Positions 33,196 through 44,898 of a DNA stretch of 64,000 nt are shown piece after piece; position 1 is the first letter of the stretch; each line of letters starts with the position of its first letter. A program made the position numbers and the translations under genes. Source of the DNA: Phytophthora quininea. Taxonomy: Eukaryota; Oomycota; Peronosporomycetes; Peronosporales; Peronosporaceae. The notes under the pieces were generated by a model that was not told the origin of the DNA, did not search any database, and saw only the letters and a program-made list of their open reading frames with translations. The DNA is taken from assembly GCA_011947345.1 (NCBI GenBank), contig JAAVTG010000645.1, positions 1 through 64,000 on the forward strand, read 5' to 3'.

Positions 33196-35506
33196 GTAGA
33201 CTTTTTCGGGTCGAATACTAGTCTGGTCGGGTAGTTTGGTCTGGTATTAAAAACTTTGGAGTGGGTCGAGGATAAGCTCGCGTGGTTTATCTTAGCATGC
33301 ATCCGATTCAGTGAAGAGTTTAGATGCGATCATGCAGCAGCGCCAGCAGGGCTCAATGTGCATGCGATCGAGTGGAGAGATTGCGTGCGATCCTGCAGCA
33401 ACCGTGTGAGAACGCTATAATTAAGTGAATGAAGCGTGAGTGTTCCATGCACTACCACTACTCGTTTTGGGCTCACTACGCAGCCACCTACCGGCTTTCC
33501 GTCTCCAGCTCGCGCGCAAAACCTCAAACGTTCAGCTATGGCACGGCACTCGATCTCGCACCGAGCTGCTAGTGGCGGTTGTCCTCGTGGTGTGTCTGGA
33601 TCCCGGTCGACACCTAAAAAGCGAAGAAGTCCAAGAAGAAACGGTGCTCCATCACGGGGATTTAGATACACTCGTGCCTGGGCCTCAACGCGGAAAATAA
33701 CCTTCCGCTGCAGTTCCTACCGTCGTCGCTCAAAATGCAAAGCTCGGCTTTGCATCAGACCGGATGTTCGCGGCTACGAGCTTGTGAACACCCACACCTG
33801 CGTCGTTCTCAGTCAAGATGATCAATCAGAAGTTGTTGACGTGACTCGTCGCTTGAAGGAACTGGTGGAAGAGCTGGCGCTGAAGGATCTATCCACACCT
33901 GCTCAGGATATTTGGCGCGCCACTAGCACAGAACTCTACCCAGAGGACGGTGTCATTCGCATTGGCCTTATCGAAGAACAAGTCGTCCGTCGGGTGTACC
34001 GCTTGCGCCGCAAGCACTACGGCTCGCATTTGCTAGGAATGTTCGAAGTTCCTCCACTCTCAATGGTTCAAGACAAGAACCTGTAGTTCTTCCAGTTTCA
34101 CATTTCACGGCACAACACGGATCCTACCTTGAAGCCCGAGCGAATCATCGGCTGGGCGCATCCCGAGCTCCGCCAGTTGCTTATGTACCATGGCGTATCC
34201 ATCTTCATCGATGGCACCTTCCGCTGTGTACCTCGTGGGTTCAAGCAATGCACGATCGTTATGGTGGACGATCGAGCGATGAAGCTGTATGTGCCCGTTT
34301 ACTTCGTTCTGTGCACGGGTAAGCACGGTGATATGTATTTCGACGTCCTGGAGTTGATATACCGGTACACGGGCGAGAATCTCGCTCCTGCAGAGATCGT
34401 GTGTGATTTTGAGCGGCCAATGATCGACGCTGCTCAAAACGAGTTCCCAAACGCTGAGATTATCGGGTGTCTCTTTCACCTAAAGCAAGCCATTCGCCGG
34501 CACATGAAGCAGCGAGATCATCTCCCAAAGGAGGAGATCCGGGTCGCGATGCAACCTGGCGTGCTGGACATGCTCACGGTCATCGACCTGCAGCACGTTC
34601 CAGGGAAGGGCATCAAATGGGTGAAGATAGAAATTCGTCGTCGTTGCCTAGCCAAAGGCATCCAGTACTCACATGCAAAATGGGCCGGCTTCTGGGTCTA
34701 CTTCCGCTCAACTTGGCTGGGGATGTACCACGTCGAGGAGTGGAATGTACACGGGCTGAGAAACGCTCTTGTCGCCCGCACAAATAACCCACTCGAGCGC
34801 TTTCACCGAGAGCTAAACAACTCGTTCCCAACTCCCCACCCAAGCATCGTCACCTTTGTATCAGTGATCCGACGTATTTCTCAGAGCTGCGTGAAGAAAC
34901 TTAGTGACGTTGCTGTAGGCCGCCGCTCGAAAGGCACGAAGAAGAATGCTAAAACACCCAAGCGCAAGGGGGTCGTAAAAGTAAGTCGAAGGAACAGCAG
35001 CCTGCAGACCTCCGGTACGAGTTTCCAGAGCCGATCGACTTCGACTCCTTTGAGGGTCTATCCGAGGAAGAAGACAGTGAAAACGGTGTTGCTGTTGAGC
35101 CGTCCAGCAGTGAGAGCAGCGACGACGAGGGGCCAAGCTGCGCCAGCGACAGCGATGATCCAAGTGTTATTGGCAATGGCGACAATTCATGCGGTGGTAG
35201 CATGCAGGCGAGCTCTAGCAGCTCGGAAGAGGAAAGAAACTCCGTCGTCACCGCATACCCTGACGACTACTTTCCCGACGTCTCCTACGAATACGACGGA
35301 GAAGTGGATAACAGTGAGCAGGACGATGATGTGGTGGATGCAGCGTCGTTGTAGGCGGCGCTACTGCAGAACGGCTAAGCTCGCTGTAATACACTTCGCA
35401 TTCATTTCATACTAAGCAGCTTCGGTCGGGACCGCGTGTTTTGGCCGGGGTTCTGGGCAGACCAAGTTAACCGACCAGACCAGTATTCGACCCGAAAAAA
35501 TCTTCC
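33196..35506 (+). mobile_element. MULE transposon with 9-bp target duplication
   Basis: The direct repeat ATCACGACG occurs at 33187-33195 and 35507-35515. Inside it are inverted ends matching over about 45 bp with few differences (left TTTTTCGGGTCGAATACTAG; right complement TTTTTTCGGGTCGAATACTG, then GTCTGGTCGG). A perfect 9-bp duplication with long inverted ends is the MULE signature. The element is 2311 bp and carries one transposase gene on +. Of all DNA transposons in the window it is the least damaged. Confidence 0.93.
33436..35352 (+). pseudogene. MULE transposase, one nonsense codon and one frame change
   Basis: One frame runs from 33436 to 34970, interrupted only by TAG at 34084-34086. 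The N-terminal part has a FLYWCH-like zinc finger (FRCSSYRRRSKCKARLC, then NTHTC). After the stop comes the MULE DDE domain: SIFIDGTFRCVPRGFKQC (first Asp), IVCDFERPMIDAAQNEFP (second Asp), GCLFHLKQAIRRH and a Glu in NNPLERFHRELN. At 34968-34972 a run of five G's shifts the frame. One extra G restores an acidic tail (RYEFPEPIDFDSFEGLSEEE) ending at the stop near 35352. Catalytic residues are present; a related full copy elsewhere could move this element. Confidence 0.85.
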
Positions 35507-35569
35507 ATCACGACGCACTGCTGTACCTGACGGTGAATAAAGTCTCCTTCGTTGACTTTGATCAGAGTA

Positions 35570-36288
35570 CTGGTGCGTCCTTTGAAGGACGACCCCGTCT
35601 TGAAGCTGCAGGAGTCGGTGGCGACAGATTTGTCTGAGCGGTTGACTGATGGACTGGGTGACGCGTATCCTCAGGCACCCAAACAGCCATGATGTGATCA
35701 GCTTCCGGCGGCAGCGGTGCCCCTCGCTGCTGTGGAGCAGTGCTTGTATGCCGTGATGCAACTACAGATGCTGGAGGGTGCGTGTATCGCGGTCAAAACG
35801 TGGTGGTCCCGTCCACTTGAGAGTACCGAGGCGACAGGAACTCCTCCATCTCCGATGCGCTTGTGCTGGGTGGAAGTACCAGAACGATACAGACGTGAGC
35901 TCTTGAACGACATGTACGCAGCGCTTATCGTGCTGGGACAGTTGGAGGAAAGCCATCCTGGCGCGAAGCATGGAGAAAGCTGCTCGACGTTTTGTTTGGT
36001 TATCAAGACTCGTGGGACTCGGAAAACACTTTGAGCATGATATGTATTCGAAGAGGTGGCTGGAGGCAGGTGAACTGTCCTTGGACGAAATCCCCAGCAC
36101 CAGCTTGAGACAAACGAACCAGGGCTTTACATTAACTCTCAGAATGAACACAAGAGCTACGGAAACCATATGCCGTTGGGGGGTTCTGTTCGAGATGAAG
36201 AAATAGTTGTCGGATCAGCCCTCCTTCGAAACAGAACAGATGTGCGGCTCAACACCACCTGCAATATTGCTGCGCACATGGTACTGAA
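35570..36288 (+). pseudogene. 5' part of a gene with a Ulp1-like domain, split by a MULE
   Basis: The open frame 35717-36034 (from an upstream part near 35570) encodes ECLYAVMQLQMLEGACIA-like helical sequence and RYRRELLNDMYAALIVLGQ, of no named family. Another frame follows at about 36170-36288 (GSALLRNRTDVRLNTTCN). The stretch ends in the 10-bp repeat AACCAGTATT at 36289-36298, where the MuDR-type element begins. Its continuation lies at 38936-39426. It is probably a transposon or expanded-family gene, not a core host gene. Confidence 0.5.
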
Positions 36289-36298
36289 AACCAGTATT

Positions 36299-38925
36299 GA
36301 GTATTTCCCAGAACCAGTACCGATGTACCACCACCGTCCCGGAACCAGTACCTTACTCAAAACCAGTACTTGTACCAATGAAAGTGCTTGTTCAATTTGG
36401 TACATGTTCGTTTCCATACTATTTTGCACGAGCACGGGATCAGTCATACTTCTATTCAGTTCTGAGCAAAAATTAATGTTAATTAAAGCGTATTCAGTCG
36501 TCTAGGAGGAACGCCATGGACATCCGCGTGGCTGCTTGTTGGGCTACAGCACTTCCTTGCTCAACTGGGGCTTTTGCTTGTTGGGATGTTGCTGTTGGAA
36601 GTTTTGGGAGCTCAAAAGGCGAGGCGATAAGGTCGGAATTCAGTTCATCGCTCTCGCTGCCATGGCGACGACAAGTCCGCCGGTTGTGGCCAACTTCCGT
36701 ACACGATCTACAAACATAAGTGTTCTTGCCTCTGCTCTCTCCAGCACTAGCGATGCGTCGTTTGATCCGGCGACCAGCTTGCTTGTAGTATGGTGAAGGT
36801 TTCACTTCGACGAGACCTGGAGGCGTATCGCGCACAGGAAGTGCGGTTCTTTTGTCGAAGAATTTGTTAGCGTAGGTACTCACCAAGTATGCCGGATGAA
36901 AAGCATAATAACAGCGCTGCTCTTGATCGCGGTCGCGTAATGCCACGAAGAGATGACGGCATGCGATTCTCATTTGGTCGTACGTACTACAGGTACACGT
37001 CAGTGACTCCAGTTGACTTCTCGACTCCGCGTCGGGGCTGCTGGATGCGATACGTACGAAACTGAGTCGCTCGATGGCTCAACGGAGTATTCTCCGGCAC
37101 GTTTCTTCTCGTCGTCCCAGAGTGACTTGGCATACGGGGTCAGAACACGTTCCTCTCCCCTCCACTTGCGAATTTCGTTTTGCCGGTGTGTGAATTTTGC
37201 CATCTCCGACATTGCCAACTTGTAGAAAGCGTTGCATGGATCTGAGTCGCGGATACCATTTGACAGCATCGAATTGTTTTCACTCTCCACAAAGTTAGAG
37301 CTCCGCCAATTAAATAGAGGCAAAGGGTTTGAGGCATCTGGATGCCTACAGTCGCACTCCTCGTATTCATCATCACTAGCGATGTCTTCATCCACAACGG
37401 GCTTCGCAGCGTCACCAGGGAGTACTGTTCTGCAATCAGGAGTCCATTCGATATTTTGTGCTTCTCCACACTCTTGGGCGAAGCTGGCTGGCTCCCGTGG
37501 TAAGTACACACTCATGTTTGCATGCACAGTCCAGACCCCAGGCCCAATTTCCTTTATGTAATCCGTGACAGGCGCGCCATAAGCCTTGAGAATCTTGGCG
37601 AGAGCTTCGGCGTAGTCAGCATGACTAGTGGCTCCTTGGACCGCCCACACTGCATTCTCGAACGCTTGTCCATTCAGCTTGAAATTTTTCTTCATGTTTC
37701 TCAGCAAGTGAACTGAGCAGTAGCGCAGACTCACCTTTACTCCAGTGGAGGCATGAAATCGCTTGACAGCGCCAACAATTTACCGCGGTCACAGAATACA
37801 GCTCGACCCGATAAATCGATTCCAGCAGCAAAGCTTCGCTCCAAAAACCACAAAACGTTGGCTTCGCTTTCCACGTTCACTAAAGCTGTAGCTAACGTTA
37901 CGTTGTGATTATCTCCATCTCGTCCAAGAAGAGAAAGAACGATGCCGTTATACTTGGAATGGCGTGAATGGGCTCCGTCAAACCCGAGCAGCGGTAGCAA
38001 GCCCTCTTGGCACGCAACGTTCGCTCCAAATGCCACAAACCCGCGTAAGAACCGTTGGTGTTGATCTACTTCCAAGCAAACCGACGAACCGGAATTAGAC
38101 TGCAATAAGTCTGCTAGCATGAAAGGAAGACGTCGAAACGAAGCTCCCCACTCGCCATCGGCACCACCGAGCACTTCGTCTTTGGCTCTGTACAACTTAG
38201 AGCGGCTACGCTGCAACGCCACACCATCGCGAGCTTGAACCAGCGCTACTAGCGCCTTGCGCTTAATGTTGCGGTCAGCGAGGACAGCAGAACGCAGGGT
38301 AGGCAACAACGCAAGTTGCTGCGCAGTTGGCTTGGCTACCGACATGCAGAAGTCATGATGCTTGTCCATTATCGAGGAGACGAAAAGATAACGCGACTTG
38401 TCCTTCTTGATGCGAACGGTGACCCGAACTTGCCACTTGCAGCCTTTTTGTGCTGATCACACTGGTAGACTTTCAGTTTTCCACTGCATTCCACAACACA
38501 ATGCATGTTCTCATTGTAGGTGAAGTCCTACATGAACGTGGTTGCTGCCAATCCGGAGCTGAATGGCATACCCAGTTTCAGCACGGTTGTTTCGTGCAGG
38601 CTTGTCAGATCCAATTGCGCGCGACTTAATGAAGTCATGGTTGCTGGGGTGTCCGGAGGTAGAAAAGCTGCTTGTAGAGGTCGTTGTTGTCAAGATTGAG
38701 AGTGGTGCGATGGAGGGCGGGGTGCTAAACTTGCTGCAACAGCTCTTCCGCTAACGCTGTCCATGTCAGACTCTTCCGTTGCTAAGATTGTTGGGACGTT
38801 CGGTACTGGAAACGAACATGTACCAAATTGAACAAGCACTTTCATTGGTACAAGAACCTGGTTTTGAGTAAGGTACTGGTTCCGGGACGATGGTGGTACA
38901 TCGGTACTGGTTCTGGGAAATACTC
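36299..38925 (-). mobile_element. MuDR-type MULE with long inverted ends and target duplication
   Basis: AACCAGTATT flanks the element on both sides (36289-36298 and 38926-38935). The duplication is 8-10 bp depending on where the ends are set. The inverted ends, GAGTATTTCCCAGAACCAGT and onward, match over about 120 bp with a handful of differences (36299-36416 against 38803-38925). Length 2627 bp. The transposase is on -. The high similarity of the ends suggests a fairly young insertion. Confidence 0.93.
36494..38510 (-). pseudogene. MuDR-type transposase (frames broken)
   Basis: Read from about 38510 down. First comes a partial Cys/His zinc-finger region (MHCVVECSGKLKVYQCDQHK), then 37737-38369 with the MULE core (LLPLLGFDGAHSRHSKYNGI, first Asp; GRAVFCDRGK, second Asp), and 37000-37734 (RYCSVHLLRNMKKNFK; SNFVESENNSML with the Glu). 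36494-36973 follows with a SWIM zinc finger (MRIACRHLFVAL) and a C-terminal CCHC knuckle CRSCTEVGHNRRTC. Three frames separated by single shifts make up an otherwise complete protein. Confidence 0.88.
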
Positions 38926-38935
38926 AACCAGTATT

Positions 38936-39426
38936 CTCGTGTCGGCGTTGTCCCGCCAACGTACGCGGAGTTTGTTTCAAAAAATGTGGCGACTTTCGAT
39001 GAATGTTTTTGCTCCCGCAAACTCAAAGATAATCGGGTGTATTAATCCAAGAGTTTATCACTGGATCGCGTTCCTTTTCGACAGGGAAGACCAAGCTGTC
39101 AGCTTTTTGACCCCCCTTCAATAACAGCACAACTACGCATACCTGAGAGAGAGAGAGAGTGTGTTGAAAAGGTTGTCGAGCCTCTTCTTGAGATGGAGGG
39201 AGAGCTGAGCTTCGAAGAATAGAATTCATTGACGCGAGATGATGGAAGCTCTTGTGGCATGTGGTGTATCGCGATGTTTGAGGTAGTTTTGAGTGGTCAA
39301 CCGTGGGAAGACTCGATGATCAAGCTGATTCCCTACGTTCGGTTGCGCTGTCTGGACAAGTGTGCGCGTTACATCATGCCCGACAGTCGTAGAGCAAGAG
39401 TGCCAAAACCCAACAAAAACTTTTGA
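38936..39426 (+). pseudogene. 3' part of split gene: Ulp1-type Cys protease domain
   Basis: Continues the gene interrupted at 36298. About 38945-39120 carries GVVPPTYAEFVSKNVATFD in one frame and CINPRVYHWIAFLFDRED, with SFLTPLQ, in another, matching the His-Trp and Asp blocks of C48 (Ulp1/SENP) proteases, although the usual DPLQ Asp reads Thr. 39229-39426 has DDGSSCGMWCIAMFEVVL, the catalytic Cys block. C48 domains cleave SUMO-like tags; in eukaryotic genomes they are often carried by MULE or other transposons. Frame changes separate the blocks. Confidence 0.65.
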
Positions 39427-40298
39427 CCCTCACAAAGTAAATAACTGTTGGCGTCATATATTGCGCCACATGCTTTATGCATTAGAAGAGCCATTCGCTG
39501 TGCAAGCACTTGCACTTTTCCGGTCGCAGTGCACGCGCCGACACGGCCGGATGCCGCCCTGCAACGGCGAGGCATAATCGGCCCTGTTCTCGCTTCAGGG
39601 ACCGACGTTCAGGTTGCAAGAGGATTCGGAAGTGGACAACACTGCCTTCCTTGTGGACCATGGTCACCTATCAGCACGGCCCGCGCTGCACTCGCTTCTC
39701 GGCCTCTGTGACGCCAGCTGGGAGATGGCGTGCCGAGGACGCCCCAACTTGGTGCGCCGACGAGTAATCACAGTATCGTTCATCTCCGCCGAAATGCAGA
39801 TCAACAGCCTCGCCCCACCAGCAGAACAGCGTTTCCAGAACCTGCTGCAGAACAAAGTCCTGGGCCCCCGCCAAGTCCGTGGCGAGAATTGCCTTTATCG
39901 GTACTAGCAAGTGAAGAAACCCGACGACGTCCTGCAGAGTCTTCATCGTTGACATTTTCCGCCCCCCTTGCCCATCCCCTGCTAATTCGCGTAGCACGCG
40001 AAGTTCTGGGCCCGCGCAACACTCGATGGACGGACGACTTGGGCGCCGCCCGCCAAACAGCCTCCGCGGATGTGGCCGTCCACTCTGATCGCCGCTTGCC
40101 CTGCTTTCGGCGCGCCAAACCCCAGCCGATTTCGTGCTCCTCTTTCCCGCGCGGCGTTTTATTTCGTCGCCGCTTTTCCGCCAATCACGCCGCGTCGGCT
40201 TTTTCGCAGAAATGCACTTGGCTTGTGTATGGAGCCGCCACTCACGCTCTCGCCAAACGAGCGACTCGTATCCGCGCTCCGGCACTCCTCTCCTCGCG
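39427..40298. other. Intergenic region before the LRR gene; nothing certain
   Basis: 870 bp between transposon debris and the LRR gene. Open frames on both strands (for example 39614-39907 on +, 39671-40468 on -) have no recognisable domain and overlap each other. A CCAAT box (about 40182-40187) lies about 115 bp before the LRR start codon and could be part of its promoter. Confidence 0.4.
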
Positions 40299-42603
40299 AT
40301 GCGAGACGTCAGCGCACGCTTCAAGTACAGCGAGCGCGACTTCCGGCCGCGACAGGCCGACGACGCCGAGAATAAGCCGCCGGCCGCTGCCAACGGCACG
40401 CGCGCGGGCGACGCTGAGGAGGCGGCAGCCGAGGCTTGTCCGAGTCGCGAGCTCATCCACAGCCACATCCGCCGCTATTACCGCGACGTGGACAGCGACG
40501 CGCCCAACGCCAGCGACTGGGAGGCGGTCAGTGGCAGGATCCGCAGAGACCTGGCGCCCTACTCGGTGCTCAAACTGGGCGGCTTCTCGCTGGGAGACGC
40601 CTCTACGCGGCTGCTGGGGGACGTGTTAGCCCACGGAAAGTCCAAGCTGCGCACACTGGACCTGGGATTCAACCGACTGACGGACGACGGGGCCGCCCAA
40701 CTCGCTCAGGCACTGGAGACCAACACGTCGCTCGAGAGTTTGTATCTGTCAGGGAACGAGATCGGACCCGCCGGGGCTCGCGCGCTGGCGCACGCACTTA
40801 CGAAAAACTCTCGCTTGAGGAGCCTGCACCTGAGCGGCAACAACATCGGAGAGGAAGGCGCCAAGCTCCTGGCGGATGGGCTGGTAGGCAACGCGGCGCT
40901 GCGAGCACTGTATCTAGGAACGAACGGCATCGGCACGGCGGGGATGCACAGTTTGGCTACGGCCTTGACGCACAACAAGTCGCTGGAAGAGCTAACATTG
41001 GGGCAAAATAAGGTGGGCAGTGCCGGCGTGCAGCACCTAGCAACTGCATTCGCTACTGGACACGTTGCGTTGTCGACGTTGGAGCTCGGAAAGAATGGCG
41101 TGGACCAAGAAGGTGCCATCGCGCTCGCCCGCTCTCTGTGCGGATCGAACCGCCTGCAGAATTTGTACATGGATCACAACCCACTTGGTGATGTAGGCGC
41201 TAGCGCCTTCGGAGCGCTGCTTGCCCAGAACACGGAGCTGCGAGTGTTGGACTTGAGCTACACGAACATGTCGTTGCTTGGGCTGCGCGAGCTTAGTGTG
41301 GTGGGCGTTGCCCGCAGTCGAGCACTGCTGTGTCTACTCGTAGATGGCCACGACTGGGCCAGCACGCAGTTCATGAAGAAGAATCAGCACCCGAGTCTGA
41401 ATGGCGCATCACTGGCCACCAAGGGTGCCAACAACTACGCCGCCTCGTGTATCATCGGCGCGATCAATGCAAATGTGCATTCCGTGTTGTTCAAGCTTAC
41501 AGGTGTGGATTTGAGCCTCGTAGCGGCGGTCCCCTCTACACCGAACAGCTCCAGCGGCGGCAGTAGGCGAGACACAGATACCCTTTCTCGGAACGAGCTA
41601 GTGCTCAAGGGGTTACATGATGCGCGTACTATCACACAGTCGAACGCTTCGTCCAGCATCCCACCCAGCCACAAACGGAAACCCTCAGAGGACGCAGGAA
41701 ACGCAGGAGATAGATCATCCGCAGCAGGAACAGATTCCGGAGCAGATAGCGATGCCGGTGAGAACTCGGCACCAGTTGTGCAGCATCCGAAGTTTCAGAA
41801 GCTGGAGGGCAATCTCAAGGCCGGCTCATCATCAGGCAGTATTGGCAGTGTTGGAGGTGGGAGCGGAGGGTCGCGTTCGGGAAGTGCAAACGCGCTGTTA
41901 GGTTTATTGCCTCCTCCACACAACGGGCCTGGCAGTGGTGCAGCTGCTTCCGCAGGTGGCAGTGGCGGCAGCAGCTCTCCGTCGAAGTCAACTAGCAACA
42001 GACCACCGCGCGTTATTCGCATTCCGTCTCGAGGATCCATGAGCCGATTCCCGCGCTCTGGCGGTTCATGCGAAAAGCGATTGGCGCTCAAGAGCCCGCG
42101 CTATGAGAGCACGATGGAGGTTCACGTCCGCAAGGTCGTATCAGACATCACGAAGCTGCCGTTCAACTCCGACGAGTTTGAAACATTGCAGGCGTATTAT
42201 CTTGGCGGCCGCTGTTCGACTGGGAACAACGGCTGCGTCGACGACATTACGGGCAAGCCAACGCCCTGTCCAGCCTGCCGATCGAGCCGTTTGGCACAAT
42301 ATCGTCGGACGATGGTGCGTTTTCCGTGATGTTGAAGTGCATTCCGTTGCTGACAGCGCTCTTTTCTGGCATTGTTCACAGGCGTTCAAGACGCGTTTGG
42401 AAGCCAAGAAGCAGGCAACAGACGCCGTGCTGCTAGTGCTGCTGCGCCAGCTGCACTACCTCGTCGGCGCGTTCCAGAACGTGGAGAACGCCGTGCAGAC
42501 CATCGACGACATTCTCGTGTCAGCTCACGAGGGGCCGGACGAGCCGGATGGGTTTCCCAGCGCGCCGCTGCCCTCGCAGACGACCAGCCAGCACACCCAG
42601 TAG
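40299..42603 (+). CDS. Leucine-rich repeat protein, RNI type
   Basis: The likely start is ATG at 40299 (MRDVSARFKYSERDF); the frame is open from 40134, but upstream residues look like translated leader. About residues 100-320 hold eight 28-residue ribonuclease-inhibitor-type repeats (LRTLDLGFNRLTDDGAAQLA; LRSLHLSGNNIGEEGAKLLA), a protein-binding solenoid. A globular stretch and a long Ser/Gly-rich disordered region follow, then KVVSDITKLPFNSDEFETLQ. The C-terminus is either joined by a 67-bp GT-AG intron (42315-42381, phase 0) to a helical exon (AFKTRLEAKKQATDAVLLVL) ending at 42603, or broken by two small indels near 42210 and 42380. No kinase or NB-ARC domain is seen; partner unknown. Confidence 0.85.
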
Positions 42604-42801
42604 CCGTCTAGACGTAGAAATGGATGTCAGGAGACGACAGGGTCCAGACAGACAGTAATGCCCGAAGGCATAGGAGATATTTATCTGTAGTCGACAGCAC
42701 GCACTGCAAGCGCGGCCATCGTAAACTGTAGCTAACTAACTGCAACGATTTTTGTCTAGATATCGTTTTAGTCCAATCCGGGGCCGTGACGACCAAGTCA
42801 A

Positions 42802-42814
42802 TCACTGCATTTTT
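42802..42814 (+). promoter_or_regulatory. Oomycete-type initiator and flanking element for AGM1
   Basis: TCACTGCATTTTT resembles the oomycete initiator (TCA-type) followed by the CA(T/A)TTT flanking promoter region, about 100 bp before the AGM1 start codon, a typical distance. The call is by motif only. Confidence 0.4.
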
Positions 42815-42913
42815 GTATTATGTCGACCCCCATGTGTCATCCACTTGGTCGCGCTCGACGCCGAGAAGCTGCGATCACACCACATTTGCGAACAGATCGA
42901 GAGAGCTGACGAC

Positions 42914-44804
42914 ATGAGCGTGCTGGATAAGACACCGCGCGTGGCCGAGGAGACCGCCAAGTACCCGCGCGCCGAGGCGCTAGGATCGCGCGAACTGCGC
43001 TACGGCACGGCGGGCTTCCGTGATGACGCGGCGCTTCTGGTGTCCACGTGCCACCGCGTGGGCATGTTGGCGGTTCTGCGCTCCAAGAGTGTGGGGAAGA
43101 TCACGGGGTGATGATCACAGCCTCTCACAATGTGGCCAGCGACAACGGACTGAAGATCATCGACCCGCGCGGCGACATGTTGGCGCACAAGTGGGAGAAG
43201 GTCCTGGAGTAGACGAGCGTTAAAGAGGACCCGGTAGAAGCTGACGATCTGGTGTGGGTTTTTCTTGTGTGGACTGCAGTACGCGATGCAGCTGGCCAAC
43301 GCACCGACCGACAAGGTTGTGGAGGTGCTGGATGCTGTCGTGGCGGCCGAAAAGATCGACCTGGACCAGACAGGAAATGTCTTCATCGCCAAGGACACGC
43401 GACCGTCGAGCGAGCACCTGGCCGAGCTGGCTCGCGAGGGGGCGCTGGTAATCGGTGGCAACGTGTTGGACTTTGGTCTGCAGACCACGCCGCAGCTGCA
43501 CCACCTTGTGCGCATGGTAAGCAGTGTAGAGGGGGCCAACGGGACAAGATACGTGCTGATCTGCATGCTGGTGTTGTGGGTTGTGTAGTGGAACTACGAG
43601 CAGTACAACAAGGGCGACTGGGCGTCCGAAGTGGGCTACTACAACATGCTGAGCGACGCCTTCAAGCAGCTCACGGCCACCCACGACTCCAAGGTGGGTC
43701 GTTCTTACGTTCGGACGCATTTGTCGAGGCACTGATTCTTGTTGTGGCAGCGCTTGGAGACACGCTCTCCGCTCTACGTGGACTGCGCACACGGCGTCGG
43801 CGCACTGCAGATGGTGAAGCTGGCGAAGGACCTGGGCGACTCGCTGCGTTTGGAGATCCGCAACACTCCCAGCGATGGCGAGCTTAACCACCAGTGCGGT
43901 GCCGAGTTCGTGGAGAAGTCACGCCAACCACCCTCGGGTATGTCGCGCGACACGGACCGCGGCAAGCGCTACTGCAGTATGGATGGCGACGGCGACCGCG
44001 TCGTGTTCCACTACTTCGACGAGGAAGGAACGTGGCACCTGCTGGATGGCAACAAGATTGCCTGTCTGTTCGCCGAGTTCCTGGCGGAGAAGATGCACGC
44101 GCTAGAGCTGGAGCAGGAAGGCGCGACGTTCGGTGTTGTGATGACGGCGTACGCGAATGGATCGGCGCTGCAGTACTTACAAGCCCAGGGCATTCGTGTG
44201 GAGCAAGCCAAGACTGGGGTAAAAACTGTCACCACAAGGCTGCGCAGTTCGACATGGCCGTGTACTTTGAGGCGAACGGCCACGGCACGGTCGTGTTCAA
44301 GGACGGCTTGATGGACAAGTTGTCCAAGTGGGAGAACACGCTTCACGACGAACGCAAGAAGCTGGCGCTGTCTCAGTTGCTAGCGGCGTCCCAGCTTGTA
44401 AACCAGGCCACGGGCGATGCTATGTGCGACTTGCTCTTCGTGGAGGCGCTGCTGGTGCAGAAGAACTGGGGCATCAGCGACTGGGACGCCATCTACAACG
44501 ACCTGCCGAGCCGTCAGACCAAGGTGAAAGTGGCGGACCGCAGCGTGATCAAGTCGGACGAAGAGGACGACACGAAGGTGTTGCGCCCGAGGGCTTGCGC
44601 GCTGCGCTGGACGCGGCTGTGCAAGACTACGCCAACAAGCGCGGCCGTGCGTTCGTGCGTCCTTCAGGCACGGAGGACGCTGTGCGCGTGTACGCCGAGG
44701 CGGACACGCAGCAGGATGCGGACGTGCTGGCGCTGCAGTTCGCCAAGCTGGTGCACAACCACTGCGGTGGTGTTGGTTCCGAACCCTCAAGCTTCGTGGC
44801 GTAG
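42914..44804 (+). CDS. AGM1: Phosphoacetylglucosamine mutase (frames interrupted)
   Basis: Interconverts GlcNAc-6-P and GlcNAc-1-P in cytosolic UDP-GlcNAc synthesis, needed for chitin-like wall polymers, N-glycans and GPI anchors. The start at 42914 gives [12 protein letters not shown]. The hexosephosphate mutase sites are all present: phosphoserine loop ITASHN (about 43113-43130), metal loop DGDGDR (about 43984), sugar loop EANGHGT (about 44269) and phosphate loop RPSGTED (about 44660). GT-AG introns are at 43517-43588 and 43694-43750; a 28-nt GT-AG stretch at 43252-43279 is too short to trust. Breaks: one missing G at 43105-43108, TAG near 43213, one missing base near 44222-44230 and one missing G near 44589. 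The gene is normally single-copy and essential, so some breaks may be assembly error. Confidence 0.9.
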
Positions 44805-44898
44805 GCATTATGCAATAGTAGGATGCAGTGGAGACACCGCGGCAATGAACTCGTCTTGCATCGGATTTTCTGATCGCCTTCAGGAGTTCTAGCAACTA

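Noticed and set aside
39671..40468. 265-codon - frame and 299-codon + frame (39730-40629)
   Set aside because: High GC keeps several frames open; no domain, and they overlap the LRR gene start.
43252..43279. 28-nt GT-AG intron in AGM1
   Set aside because: It keeps the frame but is far shorter than the other introns here (55-134 nt); a frame lesion or misread is as likely.
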